Assembly: GCF_001513955.1 (NCBI RefSeq)
Contig: NZ_KQ948152.1
Location: forward strand, 372,001 to 436,000
Length of the DNA: 64,000 nucleotides
From: Streptomyces pseudovenezuelae
Lineage (GTDB): Bacteria > Actinomycetota > Actinomycetes > Streptomycetales > Streptomycetaceae
Reading direction: 5' to 3'
Positions 51,738-60,496 of this stretch are shown here, piece by piece. The notes beneath the pieces were generated by a model. That model made no database searches and was not told the origin of the DNA. It saw only the letters and a list, made by a program, of their open reading frames with translations. Numbering within the stretch: position 1 is the first letter of the stretch; the number at the start of each line of letters is the position of its first letter. The position numbers were made by a program, and so were the translations under genes.

Positions 51738-53900
51738 GTGAGCAGCGAGAACGGGTCGGTGGACGAGGGCGCCGGGGGAGCGCAGCCCGAGCAGCTTGCG
51801 TTCATTCGGGAGAGCGTGCGCAAGGCCAAGGTGCCGCGGGCCAAGCCCCGGACCTGGCGGGGGGCCGCGCTGGCCAAGGAGCTGCCGGTCGCGCGGGTGC
51901 TGGTGGACAAGGGCGTGCTGCATCTCGACCGGTACTTCGACTACGCCGTGCCCGAGGAGCTCGACGCGGCCGCACAGCCCGGGGTGCGGGTGCGGGTGCG
52001 CTTCGGGGCCGGGCGCGGGCGAGTCCGGGAAGGGCGGCGCGAGGGGGGAGGGCTGATCGACGGGTTCCTCGTCGAGCGGCTCGCGGAATCCGACTACTCC
52101 GGGCCGCTGGCGGCACTCGCCCAGGTCGTCTCGCCCGAGCCGGTGCTCAGCGAGGAGCTTCTGGGACTGGCGAGGGCCGTCGCCGACCGGTACGCGGGCA
52201 GCCTCGCCGATGTGCTCCAGCTCGCCGTGCCGCCTCGCAGCGCCCGCGCCGAGCAACGCCCCTCGCCCGAGCCGCTGCCGCCGCCCCCCGCGCCGGAGGC
52301 GGGGTCCTGGGGGCGGTACGAGCGCGGGGCGGCGTTCTTGGAGTCACTGGCCTCGGGGGGAGCGCCGCGCGCGGTGTGGAACGCCCTGCCCGGGCCGGAG
52401 TGGAGTGCGGAGCTGGCGCGGGCCGTCGCCGCGACCCTGGCCTCGGGGCGGGGCGCGCTCGTCGTCGTGCCGGACGGCCGGGCTGTCGCGCGCGTCGACA
52501 CCGCGCTGACCTCGGTGCTGGGCGAGGGGCGGCATGCGGTCCTGACCGCCGACGCCGGGCCCGAGAAGCGGTATCGGGAGTGGCTGGCCGTGCGGCGTGG
52601 CGCCGTGCGGGCCGTGGTCGGGACGCGGGCCGCCATGTTCGCACCGGTGCGGGACCTCGGGCTCGTCGCGCTCTGGGAGGACGGCGACGACAGCCACAGT
52701 GAGCCGCATGCCCCGCAGCCGCATGCGCGCGAGGTGTTGTTGTTGCGTGCCGCGCTGGACAAGTGCGGCTTCCTGCTGGGCAGTTGGAGCTGCACCGTGG
52801 AGGCCGCGCAGCTCGTGGAGAGCGGCTGGGCCCGGCCGCTGGTGGCCTCGCGGGAGCAGGTGCGGGCGGTTGCCCCGCTGGTGCGGACCGTCGGGGACCA
52901 GGATCTCGCCCGGGACGAGGCGGCGCGGGCGGCCCGGCTGCCCACGCTCGCCTGGCAGGCCGTCAGAGAGGGCCTGCGACACGGGCCGGTGCTCGTGCAG
53001 GTGCCGCGACGGGGGTATGTGCCGCGGATGGCCTGCGCCAACTGCCGGGAGCCCGCGCGCTGTCGGCACTGCGCCGGCCCCCTGGAGGGGCAGGAGTCCG
53101 CGGCCGCGCTGCGGTGCGGATGGTGCGGGCGTGAGGAGGGGGCCTGGCACTGTCCGGAGTGCGGGGGGTTCCGGCTGCGGGCGCAGGTGGTGGGGGCCCG
53201 GCGCACCGCGGAGGAGCTGGGGCGGGCGTTTCCGGCTGTTCCGGTGCGGACGTCGGGGCGTGAGCATGTGCTGGACACCGTGCCGGGGGCACCGGCGCTG
53301 GTCGTGAGTACACCGGGGGCGGAGCCGGTCGCCGAGGGCGGGTATGCGGCGGCGCTGCTGCTGGACGGCTGGGCCATGCTCGGGCGGCCCGACCTGCGGG
53401 CCGGGGAGGACGCGCTGCGGCGCTGGATCGGGGCGTCGGCGCTGGTGCGGGCGCAGGAGGCGGGAGGCACCGTGGTGGTGGTCGCCGAGCCCACGCTGCG
53501 CCCCGTGCAGGCTTTGGTGCGCTGGGACCCCGTGGGCCATGCGGTGCGGGAACTGGGCGAGCGGGCCGAGCTGGGGTTTCCGCCGGTGTCGCGGATGGCC
53601 GCGGTGTCGGGGACCGGGCAGGCGCTCGCCGAGTTCCTGGCGGCCGCGGAACTACCCGCTGAGGCCGAGCTGCTGGGGCCCGTGCCGCTGCCGGTGACGG
53701 GGGCGGCGGGACCTCGGAGGGTGGGGGCGCCGCCGGTCGGGGAGCAATGGGAGCGGGTGCTGGTGCGGGTTCCGCCGGGGCGGGGGGCCGCGTTGGCGGC
53801 TTCGCTCAAGGCCGCGCAGGCTTCGCGGATGGCCCGGGGCGGAGGGAGCGGGGGCGAGGGGGCGGTCTGGGTGCGGATCGATCCCCCTGACATCGGGTGA
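51738..53900 (+). CDS. priA: PriA-like primosomal protein lacking helicase motifs
   Basis: 720 residues from GTG 51738. The N-terminal DNA-binding domain (VARVLVDKGVLHLDRYFDYAVPEEL) is typical PriA. Where Walker A should be, the sequence reads ALPGPEWSAELARAVA (about residues 216-231), and the DEAH box is replaced by LWEDGDDSH (about 311-319). Eight zinc-binding cysteines (CANCREPARCRHC and LRCGWCG...WHCPECGG, about 432-475) remain. Actinobacterial PriA is known to have lost ATPase residues. It probably still supports replication restart by loading or architecture rather than unwinding. Confidence 0.92.
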   Translation: MSSENGSVDEGAGGAQPEQLAFIRESVRKAKVPRAKPRTWRGAALAKELPVARVLVDKGVLHLDRYFDYAVPEELDAAAQPGVRVRVRFGAGRGRVREGRREGGGLIDGFLVERLAESDYSGPLAALAQVVSPEPVLSEELLGLARAVADRYAGSLADVLQLAVPPRSARAEQRPSPEPLPPPPAPEAGSWGRYERGAAFLESLASGGAPRAVWNALPGPEWSAELARAVAATLASGRGALVVVPDGRAVARVDTALTSVLGEGRHAVLTADAGPEKRYREWLAVRRGAVRAVVGTRAAMFAPVRDLGLVALWEDGDDSHSEPHAPQPHAREVLLLRAALDKCGFLLGSWSCTVEAAQLVESGWARPLVASREQVRAVAPLVRTVGDQDLARDEAARAARLPTLAWQAVREGLRHGPVLVQVPRRGYVPRMACANCREPARCRHCAGPLEGQESAAALRCGWCGREEGAWHCPECGGFRLRAQVVGARRTAEELGRAFPAVPVRTSGREHVLDTVPGAPALVVSTPGAEPVAEGGYAAALLLDGWAMLGRPDLRAGEDALRRWIGASALVRAQEAGGTVVVVAEPTLRPVQALVRWDPVGHAVRELGERAELGFPPVSRMAAVSGTGQALAEFLAAAELPAEAELLGPVPLPVTGAAGPRRVGAPPVGEQWERVLVRVPPGRGAALAASLKAAQASRMARGGGSGGEGAVWVRIDPPDIG

Positions 53901-53979
53901 CGGTTGCCTCTGGGAGGACGGGGGGCATCGGACCAGCGGTCGCGGGACGGGCGTACGCCCGGGTGGTCCGGACATGCGT

Positions 53980-54010
53980 CTGCCCTCCCGGTCGTGAGGT
54001 GGGAGGGCAG
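53980..54010. terminator. Bidirectional hairpin, priA / HTH gene
   Basis: CTGCCCTCCC (53980-53989) pairs with GGGAGGGCAG (54001-54010) around an 11-base loop between the convergent stops at 53900 and 54025. Confidence 0.75.
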
Positions 54011-54024
54011 AGAAGGGAGACGGG

Positions 54025-54576
54025 TCAGCCGTTGCGGGGGCCGGGGAAGGCTGTGGGCCTTGCCTCCTCGCGGAGCGCGGGGCTGCCCGCGGTGGGCTGG
54101 GTCGGCATGGAGCGGGCCGCGGGGACCGTGGGAACCGACGGCACCGTGGGGATACCGGTGTTGACGCTGACCGTGCGGGTTCCCGGCGCCTCCGTGGCGC
54201 GCTCGGCGTCGGCTGTCGCCTGGGCCGCGGCACGGCGGGCGCCGTAACGACGGTGGACCGCCTGCTTGGTGACGCCGAGGGCGGAGCCCACCGCGTCCCA
54301 CGAGAACCCGAGCGAGCGGTCGAAGTCGACCGCGGCCGTCACCAGGGTCTCGACGCTGTCGCGCAGTTCCTGCGCGAGACGGACCGTGGGGGCGGGGGCG
54401 CGTCCGTAGACGACGAAGCCCGTGGAGGGGCCGGAGCGGCGCGGGCGGTAGACGTTGCCCAGCTGGGCGGTCAGGGTGCGCAGTGCGTCCACCTGCCGGC
54501 GGACCCGCTCGATGTCCCGCACCAGCAAGTGCAGGCTGGCCCGAGCCTGGGCGTCGTGGGTTGCGTGGTCGGCCAT
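54025..54576 (-). CDS. Helix-turn-helix protein of unknown function
   Basis: 183 residues from ATG 54576 with GAGAGG eight bases upstream. Residues 10-50 form a charged helix or coiled coil (ARASLHLLVRDIERVRRQVDALRTLTAQLG). A central segment FDRSLGFSWDAVGSALGVTKQAVHRRYGARRAA (about 95-127) is a good HTH followed by a basic patch. The tail is Thr/Pro/Val-rich and probably disordered. Similar HTH segments occur in many small Streptomyces proteins. Two symmetric DNA elements lie just upstream and may be its own binding sites. Function not known. Confidence 0.82.
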   Translation of the reverse strand: MADHATHDAQARASLHLLVRDIERVRRQVDALRTLTAQLGNVYRPRRSGPSTGFVVYGRAPAPTVRLAQELRDSVETLVTAAVDFDRSLGFSWDAVGSALGVTKQAVHRRYGARRAAAQATADAERATEAPGTRTVSVNTGIPTVPSVPTVPAARSMPTQPTAGSPALREEARPTAFPGPRNG

Positions 54577-54610
54577 GAACAAGCCTCTCGAACCGGCGTG
54601 GCAAAGGATG

Positions 54611-54628
54611 GGGCCGCGATCGCGGCCC
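54611..54628. repeat. 18-bp perfect palindrome upstream of the HTH gene
   Basis: GGGCCGCGATCGCGGCCC is fully self-complementary and lies 35 bases upstream of ATG 54576. It could be a protein-binding site or form a cruciform/hairpin in the mRNA leader. Confidence 0.6.
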
Positions 54629-54632
54629 GTTG

Positions 54633-54653
54633 TGGTCAACTCTTTCTTGACCA
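54633..54653. promoter_or_regulatory. Inverted repeat TGGTCAA-N7-TTGACCA (candidate operator)
   Basis: Perfect 7-base half-sites (54633-54639 and 54647-54653) with a 7-base spacer, in the divergent region between the HTH gene and fmt. Each half contains TTGACC, which is also -35-like on either strand, so a bound protein could block divergent transcription. Confidence 0.5.
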
Positions 54654-54845
54654 ACGCGTCTACGCTCCGCTGGTCACGCACTGGGGGCGTACCGGCATAT
54701 GCGTGCGCCGGGGGTGGGGGGTTCGCGCCTTGGCCGGGAGCGCGGGCCGTGTCCGTGGGTTCCGCTCCCGGCCGTGCGGCGGCCGAGGCTCGCCATAGAC
54801 TTGTGTGTTGCCCGTCGTCACCCGTCCGAGAGGCCCTGCCCACCC

Positions 54846-55778
54846 ATGAAGCTCGTCTTCGCCGGTACCCCCGAGGTCGCCGTTCCCGCCCTGGACGCTC
54901 TCATCGCCTCCGGGCGGCACGAGGTCGCCGCTGTCGTCACGCGGCCGGACGCGCCGGCCGGGCGGGGGCGCAGGCTGGTCGCGAGCCCGGTCGCGGAGCG
55001 GGCCGAGGAGGCGGGGATCGAGGTGCTGAGGCCCGTCAAGCCGCGCGATCCGCAGTTCCTCGAACGGCTTCGCGAGATCGCCCCGGACTGCTGTCCCGTC
55101 GTGGCCTACGGCGCCCTGCTGCCCCGCGTGGCCCTCGACATCCCCGCCCACGGCTGGGTCAACCTGCACTTCTCGCTGCTGCCGGCCTGGCGTGGGGCCG
55201 CTCCCGTGCAGCACTCCATCATGGCGGGGGACGAGATCACGGGCGCCTCGACCTTTCTCATCGAGGAAGGGCTGGACTCCGGGCCCGTCTACGGCACCGT
55301 CACCGAGGAGATCCGGCACACCGACACCAGCGGTGACCTGCTGACCCGGCTGGCCTTCGCCGGGGCCGGGCTGCTGGCCGCGACCATGGACGGCATCGCG
55401 GACGGCACCCTGAAGGCCGTACCGCAGCCGACGGAGGGCATCACCGTCGCCCCGAAGATCACCGTCGAGGACGCACGGATCGACTGGGCCGCGCCCGCGC
55501 TGCGGGTGGACCGGGTGGTGCGGGGATGCCACCCCTCGCCCGGCGCCTGGACGACCTTCCGCGGCGAGCGGCTCAAGCTGATCCAGGTCCAGCCGGTTCC
55601 CGACCGTAGGGATCTCGCTCCCGGTGCCCTCGCCGTCGGCAAGAACAGTGTCCACGTCGGGACCGGGTCGTACGGCGTGGAACTGCTGTGGGTGCAGGCA
55701 CAGGGGAAGAAGCCGATGAAGGCCGCTGACTGGGCGCGCGGCGTCAGGATCGCGGACGGCGAGACCGTCGGCACGTGA
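54846..55778 (+). CDS. fmt: Methionyl-tRNA formyltransferase
   Basis: 310 residues from ATG 54846. N-terminal KLVFAGTPEVAVPALDALI, the catalytic NLHFSLLPAWRGAAPVQHSIMAGD region (Asn-His) and the SxLIEEGLDSGPVY loop are normal. The C-terminal OB domain binds tRNA. It formylates initiator Met-tRNA. A possible -10 box TAGACT is at 54796-54801. No def gene is adjacent; rsmB follows 218 bases later. Confidence 0.96.
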   Translation: MKLVFAGTPEVAVPALDALIASGRHEVAAVVTRPDAPAGRGRRLVASPVAERAEEAGIEVLRPVKPRDPQFLERLREIAPDCCPVVAYGALLPRVALDIPAHGWVNLHFSLLPAWRGAAPVQHSIMAGDEITGASTFLIEEGLDSGPVYGTVTEEIRHTDTSGDLLTRLAFAGAGLLAATMDGIADGTLKAVPQPTEGITVAPKITVEDARIDWAAPALRVDRVVRGCHPSPGAWTTFRGERLKLIQVQPVPDRRDLAPGALAVGKNSVHVGTGSYGVELLWVQAQGKKPMKAADWARGVRIADGETVGT

Positions 55779-55996
55779 GGCGGACCGGTCGGTCGGGCGG
55801 GTGGGCCGGCGGCCGGTGGCACGGGCTGAGGACGAGCGTGTCTGTGCGGTCGGCAGGGCGGACCGGATCGGCCGAGCGGCGTCCTCGGTCGGCGGTGGCC
55901 GTCTCGGCGTCGTCGGGCCCCCTCGAAGGGTCACCTGGCCTTCGGCGGACGTACGCTTGGGCTCTGTCCAGACCTTGAACCCGGAGCACCTTTTTC

Positions 55997-57415
55997 GTGA
56001 GCGAGCAGCCCCGTCGGCCCCGCAAACCCGGCAAGCCCTACCGTCGGCCCCAGAAGGACCCCGTCCGCTTCCTCGCCTTCGAGGCGTTGCGGGCCGTGGA
56101 CGAGCGGGACGCGTACGCCAACCTCGTCCTGCCCCCGCTGTTGCGCAAGGCGCGGGAGAAGGAGGGTTTCGAGGCGCGGGACGCGGCGCTCGCGACCGAG
56201 CTGGTGTACGGCACACTGCGGCGGCAGGGGACGTACGACGCGATCATCGCCGAGTGCGTCGACCGGCCGCTGCGTGAGGTCGATCCGCCGGTGCTCGACG
56301 TGCTGAGCCTCGGGGCGCACCAGCTGCTCGGGACGCGCATCCCGACGCACGCCGCCGTGTCCGCCTCCGTCGAGCTCGCCCGGGTCGTGCTCGGGGACGG
56401 ACGGGCCAAGTTCGTCAACGCCGTACTGCGGAAGATCGCTCAGGACGACCTCGACGGGTGGATCGCGAAGGTCGCTCCGCCCTACGACGACGACCCCGAG
56501 GACCATCTCGCCGTCGTGCACTCCCACCCCCGCTGGGTCGTCTCCGCGCTGTGGGACTCCCTCGGCGGCGGGCGGGCCGGTATCGAGCGGCTGCTGGAGG
56601 CCGACAACGAACGCCCCGAGGTGACCCTCGTCGCCCGGCCGGGGCGGGCCACCACCGAGGAGCTGCTGCGCCAGGAGTCCGCCGCGCCGGGGCGCTGGTC
56701 GCCGTACGCCGTGCGGCTGGCCGAGGGCGGTGAGCCCGGGGCCGTCGGCGCCGTGCGCGAGGGCCGGGCCGGGGTGCAGGACGAGGGCAGTCAGCTGGTC
56801 GCGCTGGCCCTCGCGAACGCGCCGCTCGAAGGCCGGGACGAGAAGTGGCTCGACGGGTGCGCGGGACCGGGCGGCAAGGCCGCGCTGCTCGCCGCGCTCG
56901 CGGCCGAGCGCGGTGCCATGCTGCTCGCCTCCGAGAAGCAGCCCCATCGCGCCGGGCTGGTCGCCAAGGCGCTCGCCGGGAATCCGGGGCCGTATCAGGT
57001 GATCGCCGCGGACGGGACCAAGCCGCCGTGGAGGCCGGGGAGCTTCGACCGGGTGCTGATGGACGTGCCGTGCACGGGGCTCGGGGCGCTGCGGCGACGG
57101 CCGGAGGCCCGGTGGCGGCGTCGGCCCGAGGACCTGGAGGGGTTCGGGCCGTTGCAGCGGGGCTTGTTGAGCACCGCGCTGGACTCCGTCAGGGTGGGCG
57201 GGGTTGTCGGGTACGCCACTTGTTCGCCCCACCTTGCGGAGACGCGGGCCGTGGTGGAGGACGTGCTCAAGCAGTGGCCCTCCGCCGAACTCGTCGACGC
57301 GCGGCCGTTGTTCCCCGGTGTGCCGGAGCTGGGGGAGGGCCCGGACGTGCAGTTGTGGCCGCATGTGCACGGTACCGACGCGATGTATCTGGCGGTCATC
57401 CGTAGGACAGGGTGA
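55997..57415 (+). CDS. rsmB: 16S rRNA (cytosine-967-C5)-methyltransferase
   Basis: 472 residues from GTG 55997. An N-terminal NusB-like RNA-binding domain (PVRFLAFEALRAVDERDAYANLVLPPLL) is followed by a SAM-dependent domain with WLDGCAGPGGKAALLAALA. Both catalytic cysteines are present, in DVPCTGLGALRRRPE and GYATCSPHLAET. It methylates C967 of 16S rRNA. Its stop lies one base from the stop of the convergent MMPL gene, with no terminator between. Confidence 0.94.
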   Translation: MSEQPRRPRKPGKPYRRPQKDPVRFLAFEALRAVDERDAYANLVLPPLLRKAREKEGFEARDAALATELVYGTLRRQGTYDAIIAECVDRPLREVDPPVLDVLSLGAHQLLGTRIPTHAAVSASVELARVVLGDGRAKFVNAVLRKIAQDDLDGWIAKVAPPYDDDPEDHLAVVHSHPRWVVSALWDSLGGGRAGIERLLEADNERPEVTLVARPGRATTEELLRQESAAPGRWSPYAVRLAEGGEPGAVGAVREGRAGVQDEGSQLVALALANAPLEGRDEKWLDGCAGPGGKAALLAALAAERGAMLLASEKQPHRAGLVAKALAGNPGPYQVIAADGTKPPWRPGSFDRVLMDVPCTGLGALRRRPEARWRRRPEDLEGFGPLQRGLLSTALDSVRVGGVVGYATCSPHLAETRAVVEDVLKQWPSAELVDARPLFPGVPELGEGPDVQLWPHVHGTDAMYLAVIRRTG

Positions 57416-57416
57416 T

Positions 57417-59573
57417 CTAGTCGCGTGTCTGCGGCGCCGTCGTGGCTGGTCGCGCAGTTCCCCGCGCCCCTGGGTCGGTCGGCTCCTCCCTGGCCAGGCT
57501 GTGCGGCCACCAGACCTTCGGACCCACGTCCAGGAACAGGGACGTGACCAGCACCGACCGCACGATGAACGTGTCCAGCAGGACGCCCAGCGCCACCGTG
57601 AAGCCGATCTCCGCGAAGGCGACCATCGGCAGGGTGCCCAGGGCGGCGAAGGTGCCGGCCAGGACGAGGCCGGCGGAGGTGATGACGGCGCCGGTCGCGG
57701 CCAGACCCGTGATCACGCCCGCACGGGTGCCTCCGTGGGCCGCCTCCTCGCGGATGCGGGTGGTCAGGAAGATGTTGTAGTCGATGCCCAGAGCCACCAG
57801 GAAGACGAACACGAACAGCGGGAAGTCCGTGGACTCGCCCGCGTAGTCGAAGAGGTGGCGGAAGGCCAGGGCGCTGATGCCGAGGGCCGCCGCGAAGGAC
57901 AGGATCACCGTCCCGATCAGCAGCAGCGGGGCGATCAGGGCGCGCAGCAGGGCGCACAGGATCAGCAGGACGACCGCGAGCACCAGCGGGATGATCAGTA
58001 TGTTGTCGTGCGTGGTCGCCCTGTCCATGTCGAGCAGGGCAGCCGTACCGCCGCCGACCTGGGCATCGGCGGCCGGGACCGCGTGGACGGCGTCCCGGAC
58101 CCGTTCCACCGTCTGTTTCGCGGCCTCGCTGTCGGCCGGGGCGGTCATCGTCGCCTCGAAGAGGACCTTGCCCTCGTGCGACGGTTTCGTGCCCGGTGGC
58201 AGGCCGAGGGACGTGGGCACGACGCCCCGTGTTCCCGCGACCGCCTCGCCGACCTGTCGTGCCTGGGCCTGGTTGCTGACCACGACCAGGGGATCGCCGC
58301 TGCCCGCCGGGAAGTACTTCCCGGACACTTCCTGGCCGACGATCGAGTCCGGTTTCCCGGTGAACGCGTCCGCGTTGCTGATGCCTTCGGCGCGCAGCTG
58401 GATCAGGCCGAGCGAGCAGACCACGAGGGCCGCTGCCGTGGCGCTCCAGACCATCCGGGGGCGGAGGGCCATACGGCGGCCGGCGCGGGCCCACAGGCCG
58501 CTCTCGATGCGGTCGGGGGCGCCGAAGTGCGGAATGGCCGGCCAGAACATCCAGCGGCCGAAGATCACCAGCAGGGCCGGGAACAGGGTGGTCATCGCCA
58601 GCAGGGCGACCGCGACACCGATCGCGGCGACCGGGCCGAGGCCCCGGGTCGAGTTCATCTCGGCGGTCAGCAGGACCAGCATGCTCAGGACGACGGTCGC
58701 GCCGGAGGCGAGGACCGCGGGGCCCGCACGGTGCAGGGCGCGGGCCATCGCCTCGTGGCGGTCCTCGTGATGGTGCAGTTCCTCCCGGTAGCGGGCGACC
58801 AGCAACAGGGCGTAGTCGGTCCCCGCTCCGAAGACGAGGACGGTCAGAATGCCCGCGCTCTGGCCGTTGACGGTCAGTCCCGCGTGCTGGGCGAGCAGGT
58901 AGATGAAGGCCTGCGCGGTGAACAGCGCGGCGACCACCGAGAGCAGCGGGACGAGGAGCAGGGTGGGGCTGCGGAAGGTGATGAGCAGCATGACCACGAC
59001 GACCGCCATCGCGGACAGCAGCAGGGTCGAGTCGATGCCCTCGAAGGCCTTCGAGAAGTCCGCGGACGTACCGCCCGGGCCGGTGATGTGCACGGCGAGA
59101 CCGTTGCCGCCCTTGCCCACGACGTCACGCAGCGAGTCGACCGCGGGCGCGATCTCCTGCCAGCCCTTCTCGTCCATGGTGATCGGGACGAGGATCTGGG
59201 CCGCGCGCGGGTTGTCCTGCCGGTCGTAGACCGGCCCCCGGGTCTCCGCGCCGCGGATGCCGTGCGCCGTGAGCCGCTTGATCTGGGCCGTGTCCCGGGC
59301 GATCGCGGCGCGCTCCTGCGCGGTGAGGCCGCTGTCGCGCGCGTAGACGACGACGGCGGGGATCTGTTCCGGCCTGAAGCCCTCGGAGAGCTGGAGGACC
59401 TGGGTCGACTCCGCGGAGCCGGGCAGCCAGGAGGCCGCGTCGTTGTCCTGGGCGTCGGTGAGCTTGGAGGCGAGGGGCGCCGTCAGGAACAGCACCACCA
59501 GCCACAGCGCCAGTACCACCCACTTGGCACGCCGTCCGCAGACGAAGTGCGCGATGCCTCGATTCCCGGTCAT
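57417..59573 (-). CDS. MMPL/RND-family membrane transporter
   Basis: 718 residues from ATG 59573 with a GGGGGTGG tract upstream; GTG 59591 in frame is an alternative. Two repeats each have one helix, a large external domain and about five helices. The RND-type motif LVFGAGTDYALLLVARYREELH is in the first half and LVALGIDYNIFLTTRIREEA in the second, carrying the Asp-Tyr pairs used for proton coupling. Such proteins export lipids or small molecules in actinobacteria. The substrate is not deducible; no neighbouring biosynthetic genes are seen. Confidence 0.93.
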   Translation of the reverse strand: MTGNRGIAHFVCGRRAKWVVLALWLVVLFLTAPLASKLTDAQDNDAASWLPGSAESTQVLQLSEGFRPEQIPAVVVYARDSGLTAQERAAIARDTAQIKRLTAHGIRGAETRGPVYDRQDNPRAAQILVPITMDEKGWQEIAPAVDSLRDVVGKGGNGLAVHITGPGGTSADFSKAFEGIDSTLLLSAMAVVVVMLLITFRSPTLLLVPLLSVVAALFTAQAFIYLLAQHAGLTVNGQSAGILTVLVFGAGTDYALLLVARYREELHHHEDRHEAMARALHRAGPAVLASGATVVLSMLVLLTAEMNSTRGLGPVAAIGVAVALLAMTTLFPALLVIFGRWMFWPAIPHFGAPDRIESGLWARAGRRMALRPRMVWSATAAALVVCSLGLIQLRAEGISNADAFTGKPDSIVGQEVSGKYFPAGSGDPLVVVSNQAQARQVGEAVAGTRGVVPTSLGLPPGTKPSHEGKVLFEATMTAPADSEAAKQTVERVRDAVHAVPAADAQVGGGTAALLDMDRATTHDNILIIPLVLAVVLLILCALLRALIAPLLLIGTVILSFAAALGISALAFRHLFDYAGESTDFPLFVFVFLVALGIDYNIFLTTRIREEAAHGGTRAGVITGLAATGAVITSAGLVLAGTFAALGTLPMVAFAEIGFTVALGVLLDTFIVRSVLVTSLFLDVGPKVWWPHSLAREEPTDPGARGTARPATTAPQTRD

Positions 59574-59707
59574 GGCCACCCCCGGCGCCACCAGTCGAGC
59601 CGATCAGCCGCCCAGCATGACACGCACAGCTCGTCCACAACATCCGATGAACGGCTTAGGTCTGGACCGGCGCGCCCGTTCGCGCCCCGGCATGGGAGGC
59701 TTGGGGC

Positions 59708-60394
59708 ATGGCCGCGCAGATCAACCCCAGCATCCTGTCCGCCGACTTCGCCCGCCTCGCGGACGAGGCGCGGGCGGTCGAGGGAGCCGACTGGCTCCAC
59801 GTCGACGTCATGGACAACCATTTCGTCCCGAACCTCACGCTCGGTGTGCCGGTCGTAGAGTCTCTGGCCCGTGCGACGGACACCCCGCTGGACTGCCATC
59901 TGATGATCGAGGCCCCCGATCGCTGGGCGCCCCAGTACGTAGAGGCGGGGGCCTCCTCCGTCACCTTCCATGTGGAGGCGGCAGCCGCTCCGGTCCGGCT
60001 CGCCCGGGAGATCCGGGCCAAGGGTGCCCGCGCCTCCATGGCGCTGAAGCCCGCGACGCCCATCGAGCCGTACGAGGACCTGCTCCCCGAGCTCGACATG
60101 CTGCTGATCATGACGGTCGAACCCGGTTTCGGGGGACAGGCCTTCCTCGACATCATGCTCCCCAAGATTCGCCGGACCCGCGAGTTGATCAGCAAGCACG
60201 GGCTGGAACTGTGGCTCCAGGTCGACGGCGGCGTCTCGGCGTCCACCATCGAGCGCTGCGCGGACGCGGGCGCCGATGTCTTCGTCGCCGGATCGGCGGT
60301 GTACGGGGCATCCGACCCGGCAGAGGCGGTACGTGCATTGCGCAACCAGGCGGAGGGGGCGACCGCGAAGGCTTCGTGGGCGTGCGACCACTGA
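59708..60394 (+). CDS. rpe: Ribulose-phosphate 3-epimerase
   Basis: 228 residues from ATG 59708. TIM barrel with INPSILSADFARLADE, WLHVDVMDNHFVPNLTLG (metal ligands), DCHLMIEAPDRW, MTVEPGFGGQAFLD and WLQVDGGVSASTI. It interconverts ribulose-5-P and xylulose-5-P in the pentose phosphate pathway. Confidence 0.97.
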   Translation: MAAQINPSILSADFARLADEARAVEGADWLHVDVMDNHFVPNLTLGVPVVESLARATDTPLDCHLMIEAPDRWAPQYVEAGASSVTFHVEAAAAPVRLAREIRAKGARASMALKPATPIEPYEDLLPELDMLLIMTVEPGFGGQAFLDIMLPKIRRTRELISKHGLELWLQVDGGVSASTIERCADAGADVFVAGSAVYGASDPAEAVRALRNQAEGATAKASWACDH

Positions 60395-60496
60395 GCGTCA
60401 GGAACGTGAACGGCTCCGATCAGGGCTGATCAAGTGCGCCGGATCTGCAAGGATGAACGGCGAATCCAGAGTGTGAACAGCAGTGAGGAGAACGCC

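Noticed and set aside
48821..51910. 1029-codon minus-strand frame spanning coaBC and metK
   Set aside because: Runs antisense through two well-supported genes and two intergenic regions including a terminator, and has no family motifs.
57204..59858. 884-codon plus-strand frame opposite the MMPL gene
   Set aside because: Overlaps the clear MMPL transporter and the rsmB end; sequence is Arg/Gly/Asp-rich with no recognisable domain.
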